A stretch of 64,000 nt of DNA, from NCBI RefSeq assembly GCF_900120175.1, contig NZ_FQLF01000001.1, forward strand, positions 682,001 through 746,000, read 5' to 3'. The position numbers and the translations under genes were made by a program. Origin of the DNA: Oceanicoccus sp. KOV_DT_Chl. Lineage in GTDB: Bacteria > Pseudomonadota > Gammaproteobacteria > Pseudomonadales > Dasaniaceae. Shown one piece after another: positions 9,798 through 19,603 of the stretch; within the stretch, counting starts at the first letter, position 1, and every line of letters begins with the position of its first letter. The notes below the pieces were generated by a model, which ran no database searches, was not told where the DNA came from, and saw only the letters and a list, made by a program, of their open reading frames with translations.

Positions 9798-10631
9798 ATG
9801 GAAGATAAGACGGTAGTGGCGGCTAAATTTTTTGATAATGCGACAAGTAGTCCGGCTCTGGATACTTTTGCCTATGGCTTGATTGTCTTGCTGCTCTTAT
9901 TGCTAGCGACATTATTTATTGCTGGCCGAGGTAAAGATACCCGAATATATGACGCGAAGTTGGCCTGGGTAAGGGCGTGGATATATTTTTCAGTGTGTTG
10001 GTTATTGAGCTGGGTTACCGGCGTGTTACCTACTTTGCTTAACGCGGAAATAATGAATCTTGACCATTTATCTCAACTGGGGTGGCAGCTTTATATGATC
10101 ACAGCCTGGGTGATTGTATTGTTTGGTTATCTTTATATCTGGCCGAAAGGGACTGTTACTTACGGTAGGAAATTATATCCACTGTCCACTTTGTTTATTG
10201 GCGTTGTTTGGGGGCTTAGTGAGGCACAATTGTTTTTGTCATTTTGGGCAGTTGGAGAACAATTTATTGATCAGCGATGGTTAATAGCACTATTTACTTA
10301 TTTGCTTGCGTCAATGTCGAACGGGCCGTTGCATTTATTGTATTGGGATCGTTATGTGTCACCTGATCATAATATTTATGAATGGAACATGAAGAAAGTA
10401 GGTCTTGCTCATAGCCCCAACTTACTTATCTCGCTTGTGTATTTAGTGGTGTGGGGAGACTTATGGATTTATATGATGTGGCCAACCTTTGCTCTTATTG
10501 CCTGTGCTTATGCGCAAAAATTTCCTGCGCCATGGGATAGGCTTGCTCATGGTGAGCTGGAAGCACAGCTGGGCTTGTGTAAGGTAAATACGTTATCACT
10601 GGCTCCTGAGAAACGAACAAAAATGCTATAG
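9798..10631 (+). CDS. Hypothetical membrane protein with six to seven helices
   Basis: I do not recognise this protein (277 aa). Hydrophobic segments lie at about residues 20-42, 62-85, 98-120, 135-160, 170-193 and 215-250, the last long enough for two helices. The loops are short and rich in tryptophan and tyrosine, with conserved-looking SNGPLHLLYWDRY and NMKKVGLAHSPN. The start at 9798 (MEDKTVV) is preferred over a GTG 87 bases upstream because AAAGGTGA precedes it at a good distance. The end meets the convergent FHA gene; a palindrome AATGCTATAGCATT covers both stop codons. Confidence 0.6.
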   Translation: MEDKTVVAAKFFDNATSSPALDTFAYGLIVLLLLLLATLFIAGRGKDTRIYDAKLAWVRAWIYFSVCWLLSWVTGVLPTLLNAEIMNLDHLSQLGWQLYMITAWVIVLFGYLYIWPKGTVTYGRKLYPLSTLFIGVVWGLSEAQLFLSFWAVGEQFIDQRWLIALFTYLLASMSNGPLHLLYWDRYVSPDHNIYEWNMKKVGLAHSPNLLISLVYLVVWGDLWIYMMWPTFALIACAYAQKFPAPWDRLAHGELEAQLGLCKVNTLSLAPEKRTKML

Positions 10632-11464
10632 CATTCTAAAAATGAGGTTTATCTGACCTAATTCTATGAGATCGTTATTATTTAGTGCTGCCTCAGTTAT
10701 TGGCTGGCTTCGTACTTTACTACCATTTCTGGAGTCTTCATCAGTTAAGCCCCAGTGACCATTGTTATAAAAAACACAGGCGTGTCGAGACGATATACTG
10801 GGGTCCGTAAGCTGAATTGTGCCGGTATCCGCTCGACCGATATTCCATATTTGTTGCTCTGAACTCAACTGCAAGCCAATAATTCTACCTTCATGTTTTC
10901 CTGAAATAACGACTAATGCTGCAGCTAAGGATTGCTGATCCTTCAGACTATTAGCAATCAAGCTATCAATAACGCTATCAGGGTAGTTGTTGATAGGGGC
11001 AGGGCTTTCAATTTTATTGTTATCCTGTAATGACCAGCTTGGTGGCAGCGCGTAGGCTTCACGTACCGCAGTTTCATCCAGGTTGGAAAAACCACTGATG
11101 ATCACTACCGAGGACTGGTCTTCGCTGGCGTTTGCGGGTTTTAAATTCTTTGAGATAACCGTTCGATCGGGCTTGCAGCGGGAACTACATGGTAAGCAAT
11201 GCTATCAAATTGAATGACATCGCCTTCATTGAGTATTTGTGGCCGATGGAGCTTGCTGTTATTAACATAAGTACCATTGGTTGAATTCAGGTCTTCAATA
11301 GTGAGCTGGCCATCATCTACCGTAATTCTGGCGTGTTGGCGGGATGGATAGCCATGGCGGAGCACAATATCCGCACTTTTATCACGGCCAATACTCATGC
11401 AGGCTTGGTTTATTTCAAATTCATCATCGCTGTCCAGGGCGATGAGTTTATAGGTGGTCGCCAT
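10626..11464 (-). CDS. Tandem FHA-domain protein, probably one gene with a frameshift
   Basis: FHA domains bind phosphothreonine peptides. The first piece (107 residues from 11464) is a complete FHA domain with MSIGRDKSADIVL, SRQHARI and NSTNGTYVN. The second piece has another FHA domain with WNIGRADTGTIQL, SSRHACV and DSRNGSKV. Between them the frame changes near 11159-11161: adding one base turns the end IERLSQRI into IERVISKNLKP, which reads straight into VVIISGFSN of the second piece. With that repair the protein is about 279 residues, FHA-linker-FHA. Two separate genes cannot be excluded, as the second piece has an ATG at 11105, but no ribosome site was seen there. No kinase gene is adjacent. 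Confidence 0.75.
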
Positions 11465-11738
11465 TAATTTAGTGTCCGCTCTTATTCTTTTAAAGCTATT
11501 TAGTGGCCATTTTATCCGAAATTAGTTATAGCTCCTACGGTTAAAAATTAAGGGAGAGTTAAGATTTGTGCCCAGATAGACCGGGTAGCCCTTCATTGAG
11601 CCCCTCAGAGCTGACCATGCGTCCCTGTATTTGGCCCGTTTATCGAGAACCAGGTCATAATTTTTCACAAATGTTCAGTATTTAACAGAACTTCTCCCCT
11701 GTAAGGCTATTATTAATTCATATTATCGCCACTAGTTT

Positions 11739-12854
11739 ATGGGTCACACTATGCTTGCTAAAACGAAGCCACCAAAAGTCAGGGTTTTGATCGTGGATGA
11801 TTCGCGTGTCATCAGAATTGCCGCCAGCAAGATGTTTGGTGATGAGTTTGATGTGGTACTGGCTGTAGATGGTGCCGATGGGTGGGACATCATCCAGCGC
11901 GATCCGGATATTCAGGTGGTATTTACTGATCTGGTGATGCCGGAAATGGATGGTTTCGAGCTGTTGAAACTGATTCGAACCAGCAGCAAAGACAAAATCA
12001 GTAATCTTCCAGTGATAGTTGCCACCGGTGCAAATAACCCTGAAGTGGCCAAGCAGAAAGCCATTAGCCTGGGCGCGACTGACTTTATTACCAAGCCCTT
12101 TGATGCTACTGCAATTCGTGCCAGGGCAGTATCCTACGCTCGATTACATCAGGCCAATCAGGCACTGCAGCAACAAACCACGCTCGATTTACTGACTGGT
12201 TTATTAAACATAAAGGGGTTGGAGCAGCAGCTTGGTAAAGAGATTGCTTTCGTCTCGCGTCATCAGGCCTGTATGACTGTAATGGCGGTTGAGTTAGATG
12301 GCTTTAAAGATATGTTTATTCGTGTTGGCCGCGGCGGGGCAGAGGCTATTATTAAAAAAGTCGCTAATGTATTAATGGAGACCGTACGTAAGGAGGACAC
12401 GGTGGCTCGTACCGGGGTGGCGAGTTTTGCCATTACCATGCCATTGGCGCAGGGCAGTAATGCGCTGGAATTAGCCGATAGGCTTTGCCAGAATGTCGAA
12501 AACTTAAAGGCGCGTTTAGATGGCAAGAAAATGGATATTACCGTTTCAGTTGGCGTCTGTGTGATAGATTCGGCCAGTGGGGTCGATGTTGATTCAGTAC
12601 TTAATGCCAGCGAATTTGCCTTGGAACAAGCCTCTACGTTGGGCCGCAGTCAAATGTATCAAACGAGTATGGCCCAATACCTGGTTGAACAAGCACGACT
12701 GGCAGGCGATTCGTTTTCAATTGATGATCTATTACATCACTTAAAGGATGGAAATGAACAGGCGGTATTACCCTATTTGGACGTGGCGCTTGAGCGTTTG
12801 GAACCGTTTGTTAAATTGTTGTCCTGGCAGCAGAAGCAACGTCTATTAGGATAG
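11739..12854 (+). CDS. Response regulator with degenerate GGDEF domain
   Basis: The protein (371 aa) has an N-terminal receiver domain with VLIVDDS, the phospho-acceptor aspartate in VVFTDLVMPEMDG (about residue 65) and the lysine in FITKPF. A diguanylate-cyclase-like domain follows, with TTLDLLTGLLN and SVGVCVIDS. The active-site motif that should read RxGGDEF is RTGVASF here (about residue 225), so it is very probably not a cyclase and may instead be a signalling or binding module. A C-terminal tail of about 70 residues follows. Two ATGs (11739 and 11751) are possible starts. The 3' end overlaps convergent rbgA by nine bases. Confidence 0.85.
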   Translation: MGHTMLAKTKPPKVRVLIVDDSRVIRIAASKMFGDEFDVVLAVDGADGWDIIQRDPDIQVVFTDLVMPEMDGFELLKLIRTSSKDKISNLPVIVATGANNPEVAKQKAISLGATDFITKPFDATAIRARAVSYARLHQANQALQQQTTLDLLTGLLNIKGLEQQLGKEIAFVSRHQACMTVMAVELDGFKDMFIRVGRGGAEAIIKKVANVLMETVRKEDTVARTGVASFAITMPLAQGSNALELADRLCQNVENLKARLDGKKMDITVSVGVCVIDSASGVDVDSVLNASEFALEQASTLGRSQMYQTSMAQYLVEQARLAGDSFSIDDLLHHLKDGNEQAVLPYLDVALERLEPFVKLLSWQQKQRLLG

Positions 12855-13772
12855 TTTGTTCTTTTTGTGCGCATTTTTTCGGGCCGCTTTTTTTGCTGCG
12901 CGCTCAGCAATTTGCGCCGCCACTTCCAATTTCTCCTGTTCAATTTGTGCGGGGGTTTCTAATGTGATTCGGCCAATCATGCCTGAACGCAACTCGTTTA
13001 ATAAAATGGTTGAAATTTTTTCCAGGTCGATGCGGCCCCCCGATCTGAGGCAGCCACGTTTAAGGCCGATTGTTTCTAAAAAATCAATTTCTGTCGTGGG
13101 CAGTTCATCCAGTTGATAGCGCTTTTTCAGTAATTCAGGGTAATTGCTTAGTAAAAAATCTGCCGCAAAAAAAGCCACATCCTCATAATTCATCGCGGTA
13201 TCTTTAATTGCGCCAGTTGTTGCTAGACGATAGCTGCCTTTTTCACTTTCTACTTTTGGCCAAAGCATCCCCGGGGTATCAAATAACATAATACCATTAC
13301 GTAAATTAATCCGTTGCTGGCCTTTGGTAATAGCAGGTTCGTTGCCGGTTTTGGCGATAGATTTACCCGCCAGTAAATTAATTAACGTCGATTTACCAAC
13401 ATTAGGGATACCCATAATCATCACATGAATATCATTATGACCACGGTCTCTGGCAGGGAGTAACTGCCGGCAAAGTTCTGTTAGCTGGCGTACTTTTTCC
13501 GGTTTTTCAGTTGTGAGAGCGAGAGCTTTTACGCCTTGTTTTTGTTCCAGGAAACTAAGCCATTCTGCTGTTAGCAGAGGATCAGCCAGGTCACTTTTCG
13601 TCAGGACTTTAATGCAGGGTTTTTCACCTCGCAGTTCCGTAATCATCGGGTTTTCACTGCTGTAAGGAATGCGGGCATCCAGCACTTCAATGATGAGGTG
13701 AATCTGAGGCAGTATTTCTTTAACCTCTTTGCGAGCCTTGTTCATATGGCCCGGAAACCATTGGATACTCAT
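12846..13772 (-). CDS. rbgA: Ribosome biogenesis GTPase YlqF/RbgA family
   Basis: This is a circularly permuted GTPase that acts in late assembly of the large ribosomal subunit in characterised relatives. The permuted order is visible: G4 (LTKSD, near residue 60) comes before G1 (GIPNVGKST, near 126) and G3 (DTPG, near 170). The N-terminal signature IQWFPGHMNKAR is intact, and the C-terminus is a helical domain with a lysine-rich tail (KKAARKNAHKKNK). Its 308 residues are normal for the family. It lies 58 bases downstream of the YfiN-like gene on the same strand. Confidence 0.92.
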   Translation of the reverse strand: MSIQWFPGHMNKARKEVKEILPQIHLIIEVLDARIPYSSENPMITELRGEKPCIKVLTKSDLADPLLTAEWLSFLEQKQGVKALALTTEKPEKVRQLTELCRQLLPARDRGHNDIHVMIMGIPNVGKSTLINLLAGKSIAKTGNEPAITKGQQRINLRNGIMLFDTPGMLWPKVESEKGSYRLATTGAIKDTAMNYEDVAFFAADFLLSNYPELLKKRYQLDELPTTEIDFLETIGLKRGCLRSGGRIDLEKISTILLNELRSGMIGRITLETPAQIEQEKLEVAAQIAERAAKKAARKNAHKKNKLS

Positions 13773-13830
13773 AGTTTGATCTCGGTTCAGCCGCGGTAAT
13801 TATCATTAAGTGCTTGGCTAATTAGATTTA

Positions 13831-16278
13831 CTAAGCCTGATTAGCTCGTAGTGACTCAAAAGAAAAGTTTCTACAAAATTCTTCAATTTCTTTAGCGGGT
13901 AGTGGGCGGCTAAAATAATAACCTTGCCCATAATCACAGCCGCAGCTTTCCAGAAATTGCAGTTGCTCTTCTGTCTCTACACCCTCGGCAACAACTTCAT
14001 AGTTAAGATTGTGTGCCATAGCGATGACAGCAGCCGTAATCTCCATGTCGTCTTTGTCGTGAGGGATATCCATCACGAAAGAGCGATCAACTTTTACAAT
14101 GTTTACAGGTAGGCGTTTTAAGTAACCCAGAGAAGAATATCCGGTGCCAAAATCATCTATTGAAATAAGGATGCCTAATTGTTTGATGGCCTCAAGGGTT
14201 AATAGTGCCTGATCAAGGTTTTCCATTAGCACAGTTTCGGTTAATTCAACCTCAAACTGTTGTGGCGCTAATTTAAATTGTTTCAGTTGGCTATCAATAA
14301 ACTTGACTAAGCCTTCATCCTGAAATTGTTGAATTGAGAGATTAACTGTCATGACCGTATTGATATTAATAAGTTCTTGCTCAATCATCGAGCGTAACTG
14401 CGCACAAGCTGCAGTGATTACCCAGCGGCCTAAAGGTATGATCAATCCGGTTTCTTCTGCTGCAGGAATAAATTCAACTGGACTGACTGGGCCGCGTTGC
14501 GGATGTTGCCAGCGGATCAGCGCTTCAAAGCCGGTAAGAGTACCATTTTTAAGATTGAGTTGTGGTTGAAAGGCAAGGGAAAACTCATTGTTGTCGACAG
14601 CTAGCCGCAAATCTTTGATCAGTTGCAAATGATCCATCAGATCAGTGTTCATTTGGGTGGTGAAAAATTGATAATTGTTGCGGCCATGATCTTTAGCGCG
14701 GTATAGCGCTAAATCAGCATTTTTAATTAGCTCTTCAGCGTTTTGGCTATCATCCGGAGCCATTGAGATGCCAGCACTTGCTGTAATACGAATTTCAATT
14801 TCATTTAAGTGGATGACGTTTCTCAGGACTTCCAGTACTTTCTCCGCAACATTAGACGCGGCTATCGAATTGTTTATTCCTGGTAGGATGATGGCGAATT
14901 CGTCGCCGCCCAAACGGGCAACTGTATCGCTTGCCCGAACGCAAAGTTGCAAGCGTTCTGCCACAGTGGTGAGTAATGAATCACCAGCATCATGCCCGAG
15001 TGAATCATTTATATTTTTAAAATTGTCCAGATCAAGCAGGATCAGGCCTAGTTTATTACCCTCTCTATTAATATTATTGGTCACGTATTCAAGGCGGTTG
15101 CGAAATAATCGGCGATTGGCAAGGCCGGTTAACGTATCATAGAACGCCATTTGTTCTAATTGAACCTGGGCATTTTTAATGTCTGATATATCTGTAATTG
15201 TGCCCAGATAGCCAATTGGTTCGTTTTCTTGCCGTTTAAGTAAGCCGACAGAACCACTAATCCATTTTATTTTGCCATTATCTTTTAGGCGGCAGCTAAT
15301 ATGTATTGATTGCTTGCTTTCAAGCATGGTTTGCCATTTGTTTTTGATAACATTTTGGTCATCTTCGTGAACGGCGGCTAGCCAGCCGCTGTTAATAATG
15401 TTTTCGTTTGGCAGGCCGGTAATTATAGATAGCTCTTCATTGGCGTAGATAAAAAGGCCGTTATCATCGAGTTGAAATATACCTACTTTGGATGAAGTGC
15501 TAATTAATCGAAATTTCTCTTCACTTTCTCTCAGGTTGGCGTCTTCCTGTTCAATAACATCCAGCATTTGATTGAAGGAGTCTACGACTTGCCCAACTTC
15601 GTCATTGCTGAGTTTTTCAGCGCGGCGGGTATAGTCATCTTCTTCGGCGATAATACGGGCAGTTTCCTTTAAAGAGGATAGCGGTCTTGATATGCGCTTT
15701 GAGAAGGTACGGGCGAGTGAGTAGGCAATCATCGAGGCAATAAATGAAACGATCAACATCACTAATACATGATTGGTTTGTCGGTTTTGCAAGTCCTTGG
15801 TGTTCGACTTTAAATACAAGTAGCCAATGATGTTATCGTCAACATAAATAGGCTGAATAATTTCGATAAATTGTTTATTGCTTGAATTTAAAACTAATGT
15901 TTTGGTAGGTGTGTAGCTGGGGCAATTAATATCATTGTTCGGGTAATTTGCTAGCTGGCCTTCTTTGTTAGTAAGGCTGTTGGGTGAAAATTTATAGATG
16001 CAGGCTGCTACAATCGTTTTTTGTAGCTTGAGTGTCGATAGATTGTTTTCTGCCAAACTTGCGTCATCAAAAATAACTGCGGCGCCACTTCGGTTACTGA
16101 GTACCGAGGATAGTATGGTTAGTTCATTCTCTAGTATGTCCTGAAAGTTATAGCGGTCGTACAGAATGATCGCAGTCATAGCGATGATTAGGCTTACTAA
16201 GCTGGTTATTACACAAAATAATGTCAGTTTTTTAGCGAGAGGTAGGTTGCGAATAAAACCGGTGGTGGTAAATATCAT
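13831..16278 (-). CDS. Membrane c-di-GMP enzyme: CHASE8-HAMP-PAS-GGDEF-EAL (YfiN-like)
   Basis: This 815-residue protein has two membrane helices (about 15-45 and 165-190) around a periplasmic domain resembling CHASE8 (LSNRSGAAVIFDDASLAENNL), then HAMP, PAS (about 255-375), GGDEF (about 380-545) and EAL (about 560-805). The cyclase motif is intact (RLGGDEFAIIL), as is the phosphodiesterase signature (FEALIRWQHP and DDFGTGYSSLGYLKRLP). It may make or break c-di-GMP. YfiN/TpbB normally ends after GGDEF, so the PAS and EAL parts are additions. The yfiR-like gene lies 17 bases upstream, so periplasmic YfiR-type inhibition of the sensor is likely by analogy. Confidence 0.88.
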   Translation of the reverse strand: MIFTTTGFIRNLPLAKKLTLFCVITSLVSLIIAMTAIILYDRYNFQDILENELTILSSVLSNRSGAAVIFDDASLAENNLSTLKLQKTIVAACIYKFSPNSLTNKEGQLANYPNNDINCPSYTPTKTLVLNSSNKQFIEIIQPIYVDDNIIGYLYLKSNTKDLQNRQTNHVLVMLIVSFIASMIAYSLARTFSKRISRPLSSLKETARIIAEEDDYTRRAEKLSNDEVGQVVDSFNQMLDVIEQEDANLRESEEKFRLISTSSKVGIFQLDDNGLFIYANEELSIITGLPNENIINSGWLAAVHEDDQNVIKNKWQTMLESKQSIHISCRLKDNGKIKWISGSVGLLKRQENEPIGYLGTITDISDIKNAQVQLEQMAFYDTLTGLANRRLFRNRLEYVTNNINREGNKLGLILLDLDNFKNINDSLGHDAGDSLLTTVAERLQLCVRASDTVARLGGDEFAIILPGINNSIAASNVAEKVLEVLRNVIHLNEIEIRITASAGISMAPDDSQNAEELIKNADLALYRAKDHGRNNYQFFTTQMNTDLMDHLQLIKDLRLAVDNNEFSLAFQPQLNLKNGTLTGFEALIRWQHPQRGPVSPVEFIPAAEETGLIIPLGRWVITAACAQLRSMIEQELININTVMTVNLSIQQFQDEGLVKFIDSQLKQFKLAPQQFEVELTETVLMENLDQALLTLEAIKQLGILISIDDFGTGYSSLGYLKRLPVNIVKVDRSFVMDIPHDKDDMEITAAVIAMAHNLNYEVVAEGVETEEQLQFLESCGCDYGQGYYFSRPLPAKEIEEFCRNFSFESLRANQA

Positions 16279-16295
16279 GATATTGCTATCGGACC

Positions 16296-16838
16296 CTATT
16301 TAACGATTTTGGCAATTTCTAACAGGTTGCCACTGATTTCAAAGCCGGTCGCTTTAGCTCTGGTTAAATTAATTTGTAGCTGTACATTATTGTCGACGAC
16401 AACAAGGCTGATAAGTCCTCCATTATCTAAAAATTGCATATTTTCACCCACTAAAAGCTGCGGATACCTGGAGGCTCTATCAATTAATTTGGGGTTGCTG
16501 CCAGCCTTGTGGCTAAAAAAAGTGATATGACAATTATTGATCTCATCAGTGGTTGCTAAAAGCCGAACATTTATAGGCAGACCCTTAGCAGTCCGCGTTG
16601 TTAGTTTGTCCAAATAGGTATCAAAGGGGTTGTTGCCTACGATGCAGATATTGGTGGCTGCTTCAGGAGTATGAGAGGCTGGCCAGTTAATAAATTTAAT
16701 GAGGTTATAAAGGTATGCGGCCTTTATTTTGTATTCACGAGCGAAATTTTCTTCAGCGATTGTAAGCATCGGCGAAACCAGCAGAGTGACCCCACATAAA
16801 ATGATGCTTATGTATTTTACCAGTCTATCCATTGTCAC
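16296..16838 (-). CDS. YfiR-like periplasmic regulator
   Basis: YfiR proteins are small periplasmic repressors of the membrane cyclase YfiN. The protein (180 aa) has an N-terminal signal peptide (hydrophobic at about residues 10-27, cut near TIAEENFA) and the family's opening EYKIKAAYLYNLIKFINWP, followed by NICIVGNNPF, the HITFFSHKA strand and FLDNGGLISLVVVDNNVQLQINL near the end. The two cysteines (NICIVG and NNCHI) could form the redox disulfide known in YfiR. No yfiB lipoprotein gene is present here. It is first in an operon with the CHASE8-HAMP-PAS-GGDEF-EAL gene. Confidence 0.88.
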   Translation of the reverse strand: MTMDRLVKYISIILCGVTLLVSPMLTIAEENFAREYKIKAAYLYNLIKFINWPASHTPEAATNICIVGNNPFDTYLDKLTTRTAKGLPINVRLLATTDEINNCHITFFSHKAGSNPKLIDRASRYPQLLVGENMQFLDNGGLISLVVVDNNVQLQINLTRAKATGFEISGNLLEIAKIVK

Positions 16839-17213
16839 TATGGCCCTGCATATTCGGGCCTTTATCCTTTGACGGTTGCTTAGAGTACAACGGCTTGGTT
16901 TATATTTTTCATTGGCTGGCCCCTTGAATGTGCGGATTTACAATGACTTATCAGTATAGTTTGATAAATAGCCAAAGCGCTATAGGTACTTCCCTCATTG
17001 AAATCTCAATAATGGAGCTTTTAATAGAGTAGTATTAACCAACAAATAATGCGCAAAGTGTCAATTCTATGACTATTTGTTATAAAAGTCGGCTATATTA
17101 GTTGATTTGAGCTACATTTGAAAATTATTAAGCTCAGGGCTGTTAAATGGCCGGGTTGACTTATATTGTATGTACCAAAATTAATCAGTGGAGCCTGATT
17201 ATATAATAATTAA
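16839..17213. other. Divergent intergenic region (375 b)
   Basis: This AT-rich spacer lies between the yfiR-like gene (minus) and the DUF2806-like gene (plus). It must hold both promoters. I see no convincing RNA gene, repeat or terminator in it. Confidence 0.5.
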
Positions 17214-18305
17214 ATGGGTATGGATGTGGGTGTACAGGTAATGACAGAAGTAGACCGAGTGAATGATTTCCGTGATGATTCCATCAAGGAGCAGTGGTTA
17301 GATAAGCTTTGGCAGCATTTATTTGATGGTGATGCAGGCGGGTTGATGAGCCCTGGTCAGATACGACGCGAACACCGCAATCGAGAGCGTGTACGTCAGT
17401 TGGAGATGGCATCTATTCTGGAGGTTGAGCAGGAGCTAAACGGCATACATCGAGGACAAAAGTCATTAGATGAGCATGGCAATCTTATTGATACGCCGAA
17501 TATCGAGACCATCGCTACTCATCAGATAATTGAAAATACGGCTGTTGATCAATCTTTAGATATTGGCACGGATGGCCCTGCGGCGATGCTGAGGTCAGTG
17601 GTTAAAGAGGTCAGTGTAAGGGATCTGGAGCGCTCACTGAATTTACGTAAAATAGCTATTTTAGCCGAAAGTGAAATTCTTGGAAGTGTAGTCCGTCCTA
17701 TTAGCAACCAGCCAGTCAATGCAGAGTGGATGATACGCTGGCGTGAATCAGCGGAAACGGTCTTCAATCCAGAGTTGCAGTTGTTTTGGGCTCGAGTACT
17801 TACATCGGAAGTTGCTAGTCCTGGAAGTTATAGCTTGAGCCTGCAAGCTTTATTACTGCAGATAAGTGCTGAGGACCTGGGTGTCATCCGTGTGGGCAGT
17901 CAGTATGCATTTGATGATTTTATTTATGATGCAACAGGGGGCTACTTTAATACAGGTGTTCATCAGGGATTTCTCGATGTGATGGAGGACTTGGGTCTGC
18001 TCAATGCTGACTCCAGTTCGCGGAACATTGGCAGTAATAGCCCTAACGCCTTCTCTGTTGTGCTGTGTTGCCATAGTAAAGGGTTAAGGATCGATCACGC
18101 TGATCGAAATAAGCAGTTAGTATTGCCTGTATTCAAGCTCAGCAGGGTCGGACGACAACTGTTGCAGCTCTGTGATGCCGATGCGGATGTTGCGTACTTG
18201 TTTGATCTCGCCAAACGTATTCAGCAGCAGGGGTTTAAAGTGGCGCTGGGGGATTTGTTAGTGAAGGGGGATACTCGCCACTTTGTTGAAAAAATGGTGT
18301 TGTGA
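17214..18305 (+). CDS. DUF2806-like protein
   Basis: The 363-residue protein matches the DUF2806 pattern as I know it: a charged helical N-terminus (SPGQIRREHRNRERVRQLE), then DEDWxxRF-like spacing seen here as VNAEWMIRWRESAETV, then NPELQLFWARVLTSEVASPGSYSLSLQALL, the family's most conserved block. The function of the family is unknown. There are no membrane segments. The start is uncertain: ATG 17214 and 17220, and ATG 17241 (MTEVDRV), are all in frame, the last preceded by a weak CAGGT. It is a single-gene unit with about 190 bases free on the 3' side. Confidence 0.7.
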   Translation: MGMDVGVQVMTEVDRVNDFRDDSIKEQWLDKLWQHLFDGDAGGLMSPGQIRREHRNRERVRQLEMASILEVEQELNGIHRGQKSLDEHGNLIDTPNIETIATHQIIENTAVDQSLDIGTDGPAAMLRSVVKEVSVRDLERSLNLRKIAILAESEILGSVVRPISNQPVNAEWMIRWRESAETVFNPELQLFWARVLTSEVASPGSYSLSLQALLLQISAEDLGVIRVGSQYAFDDFIYDATGGYFNTGVHQGFLDVMEDLGLLNADSSSRNIGSNSPNAFSVVLCCHSKGLRIDHADRNKQLVLPVFKLSRVGRQLLQLCDADADVAYLFDLAKRIQQQGFKVALGDLLVKGDTRHFVEKMVL

Positions 18306-18491
18306 CAAATTAATCTTGCTGTAGCTGCTAACACGCTTAACCTCGGGCGTGCTATTGGTTTAATTAATCTTTATTATTGTCATGTGTTTTGTACTCCGGT
18401 TACACCTTCATGTCTCTCCAATCCCTGTTGTTTGCTTATTTTGCACCCTCTATAAGCTGGCTGCTGACTTTACTATTGTGGATCAACGTTA

Positions 18492-19577
18492 ATGACCAAG
18501 CTGACTTACCCCTTTACTGATTTGCCTGAACCCGGTTGCACCCTTGAGGTTGCTGATGGCGTGCGCTGGCTGCGGATGCCATTACCGATGGCGCTGAACC
18601 ATATAAATCTATACCTATTGGAAGATGATGACGGTTGGTGGATCGTAGATACGGGTATCAAATGGGGTGAGGTAAAAACACTGTGGCTTGAGATTATTCG
18701 TAATGAATTAAAGGATAAGCCGATTAAGGCCGTATTGATAACCCATAATCATCCTGATCATATCGGTCAAGCAGGTTGGCTTTGCTCAGAATTTAAAGTG
18801 CCGTTATATATTACTGTCGGAGAGTATTATACCGCTCGTGCATTTTCAACGGTAACGGCTGATCACCTGGATTGGACTTCGCGCAGGTATTACCTCAGCG
18901 TGGGCTTTGATGACGCTTATTTTGACAATATGAAAAGTAATTTTCAGGGTTATGGGGCAGTTGTTGAACCTATGCCGAATGCTTTTCGTCGGCTTGAAGA
19001 AGGCATGCTACTCACCATCGCGGGCCGTGAATGGCGGGTAGTCATTGGGCGTGGGCATTCTCCCGAACATGCTTGCTTGTATTGCGAAGAGTTGCAGTTG
19101 TTATTGTCCGGAGATCAGGTGATCCCCAAAATTACATCTAACGTCAGTGTTATGCCGGTTGAGCCGGAAGCTAATCCACTGGCAGATTGGCTGGCGTCGC
19201 TAGAAAAACTAAAGTCGATTCCCGATAGCACATTAATTTGTCCGGCTCACAACACACCATTCCGAGGTTTACATGCCCGTTTAAATTACTTGATTGAGCA
19301 TCACCAGGATCATTTGCTAGCGCTGGAAGAGGCCTGTGTCGATGCGAAAACTGCATTGCAATTATTGCCGGTTTTGTTTAAGCGCAAGCTGGATGCATCA
19401 CAAATGATGATGGCCATGGGGGAGTGTGTTGCGCACTTGAATTATCTGGTGTCTGAACAAAAATTAAGAATCGAAGATCGCGCTGGCGTTTATTATTATT
19501 TATCGATAGATCCGACGCTGGAACAAAGAGCCCGGCCGGGAACACATCACCGGGATGATGCGCCCATGCAGATATAA
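18492..19577 (+). CDS. Metallo-beta-lactamase-fold hydrolase
   Basis: This is a zinc-dependent hydrolase of the MBL superfamily. Motifs present are LITHNHPDHIGQAG (HxHxDH, about residue 83), GRGHSPEHACLYC, LLLSGDQVIPKI and ICPAHNTPF, which together supply both metal sites. The C-terminal 90 residues resemble the small helical domain of LACTB2-like members. The length of 361 residues fits. The substrate is unknown; thioesterase or lactonase activity is typical of this branch. Its neighbours are unrelated. Confidence 0.85.
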   Translation: MTKLTYPFTDLPEPGCTLEVADGVRWLRMPLPMALNHINLYLLEDDDGWWIVDTGIKWGEVKTLWLEIIRNELKDKPIKAVLITHNHPDHIGQAGWLCSEFKVPLYITVGEYYTARAFSTVTADHLDWTSRRYYLSVGFDDAYFDNMKSNFQGYGAVVEPMPNAFRRLEEGMLLTIAGREWRVVIGRGHSPEHACLYCEELQLLLSGDQVIPKITSNVSVMPVEPEANPLADWLASLEKLKSIPDSTLICPAHNTPFRGLHARLNYLIEHHQDHLLALEEACVDAKTALQLLPVLFKRKLDASQMMMAMGECVAHLNYLVSEQKLRIEDRAGVYYYLSIDPTLEQRARPGTHHRDDAPMQI

Positions 19578-19603
19578 TTTTAGTTTGGGAATGAGACTGC
19601 TAT

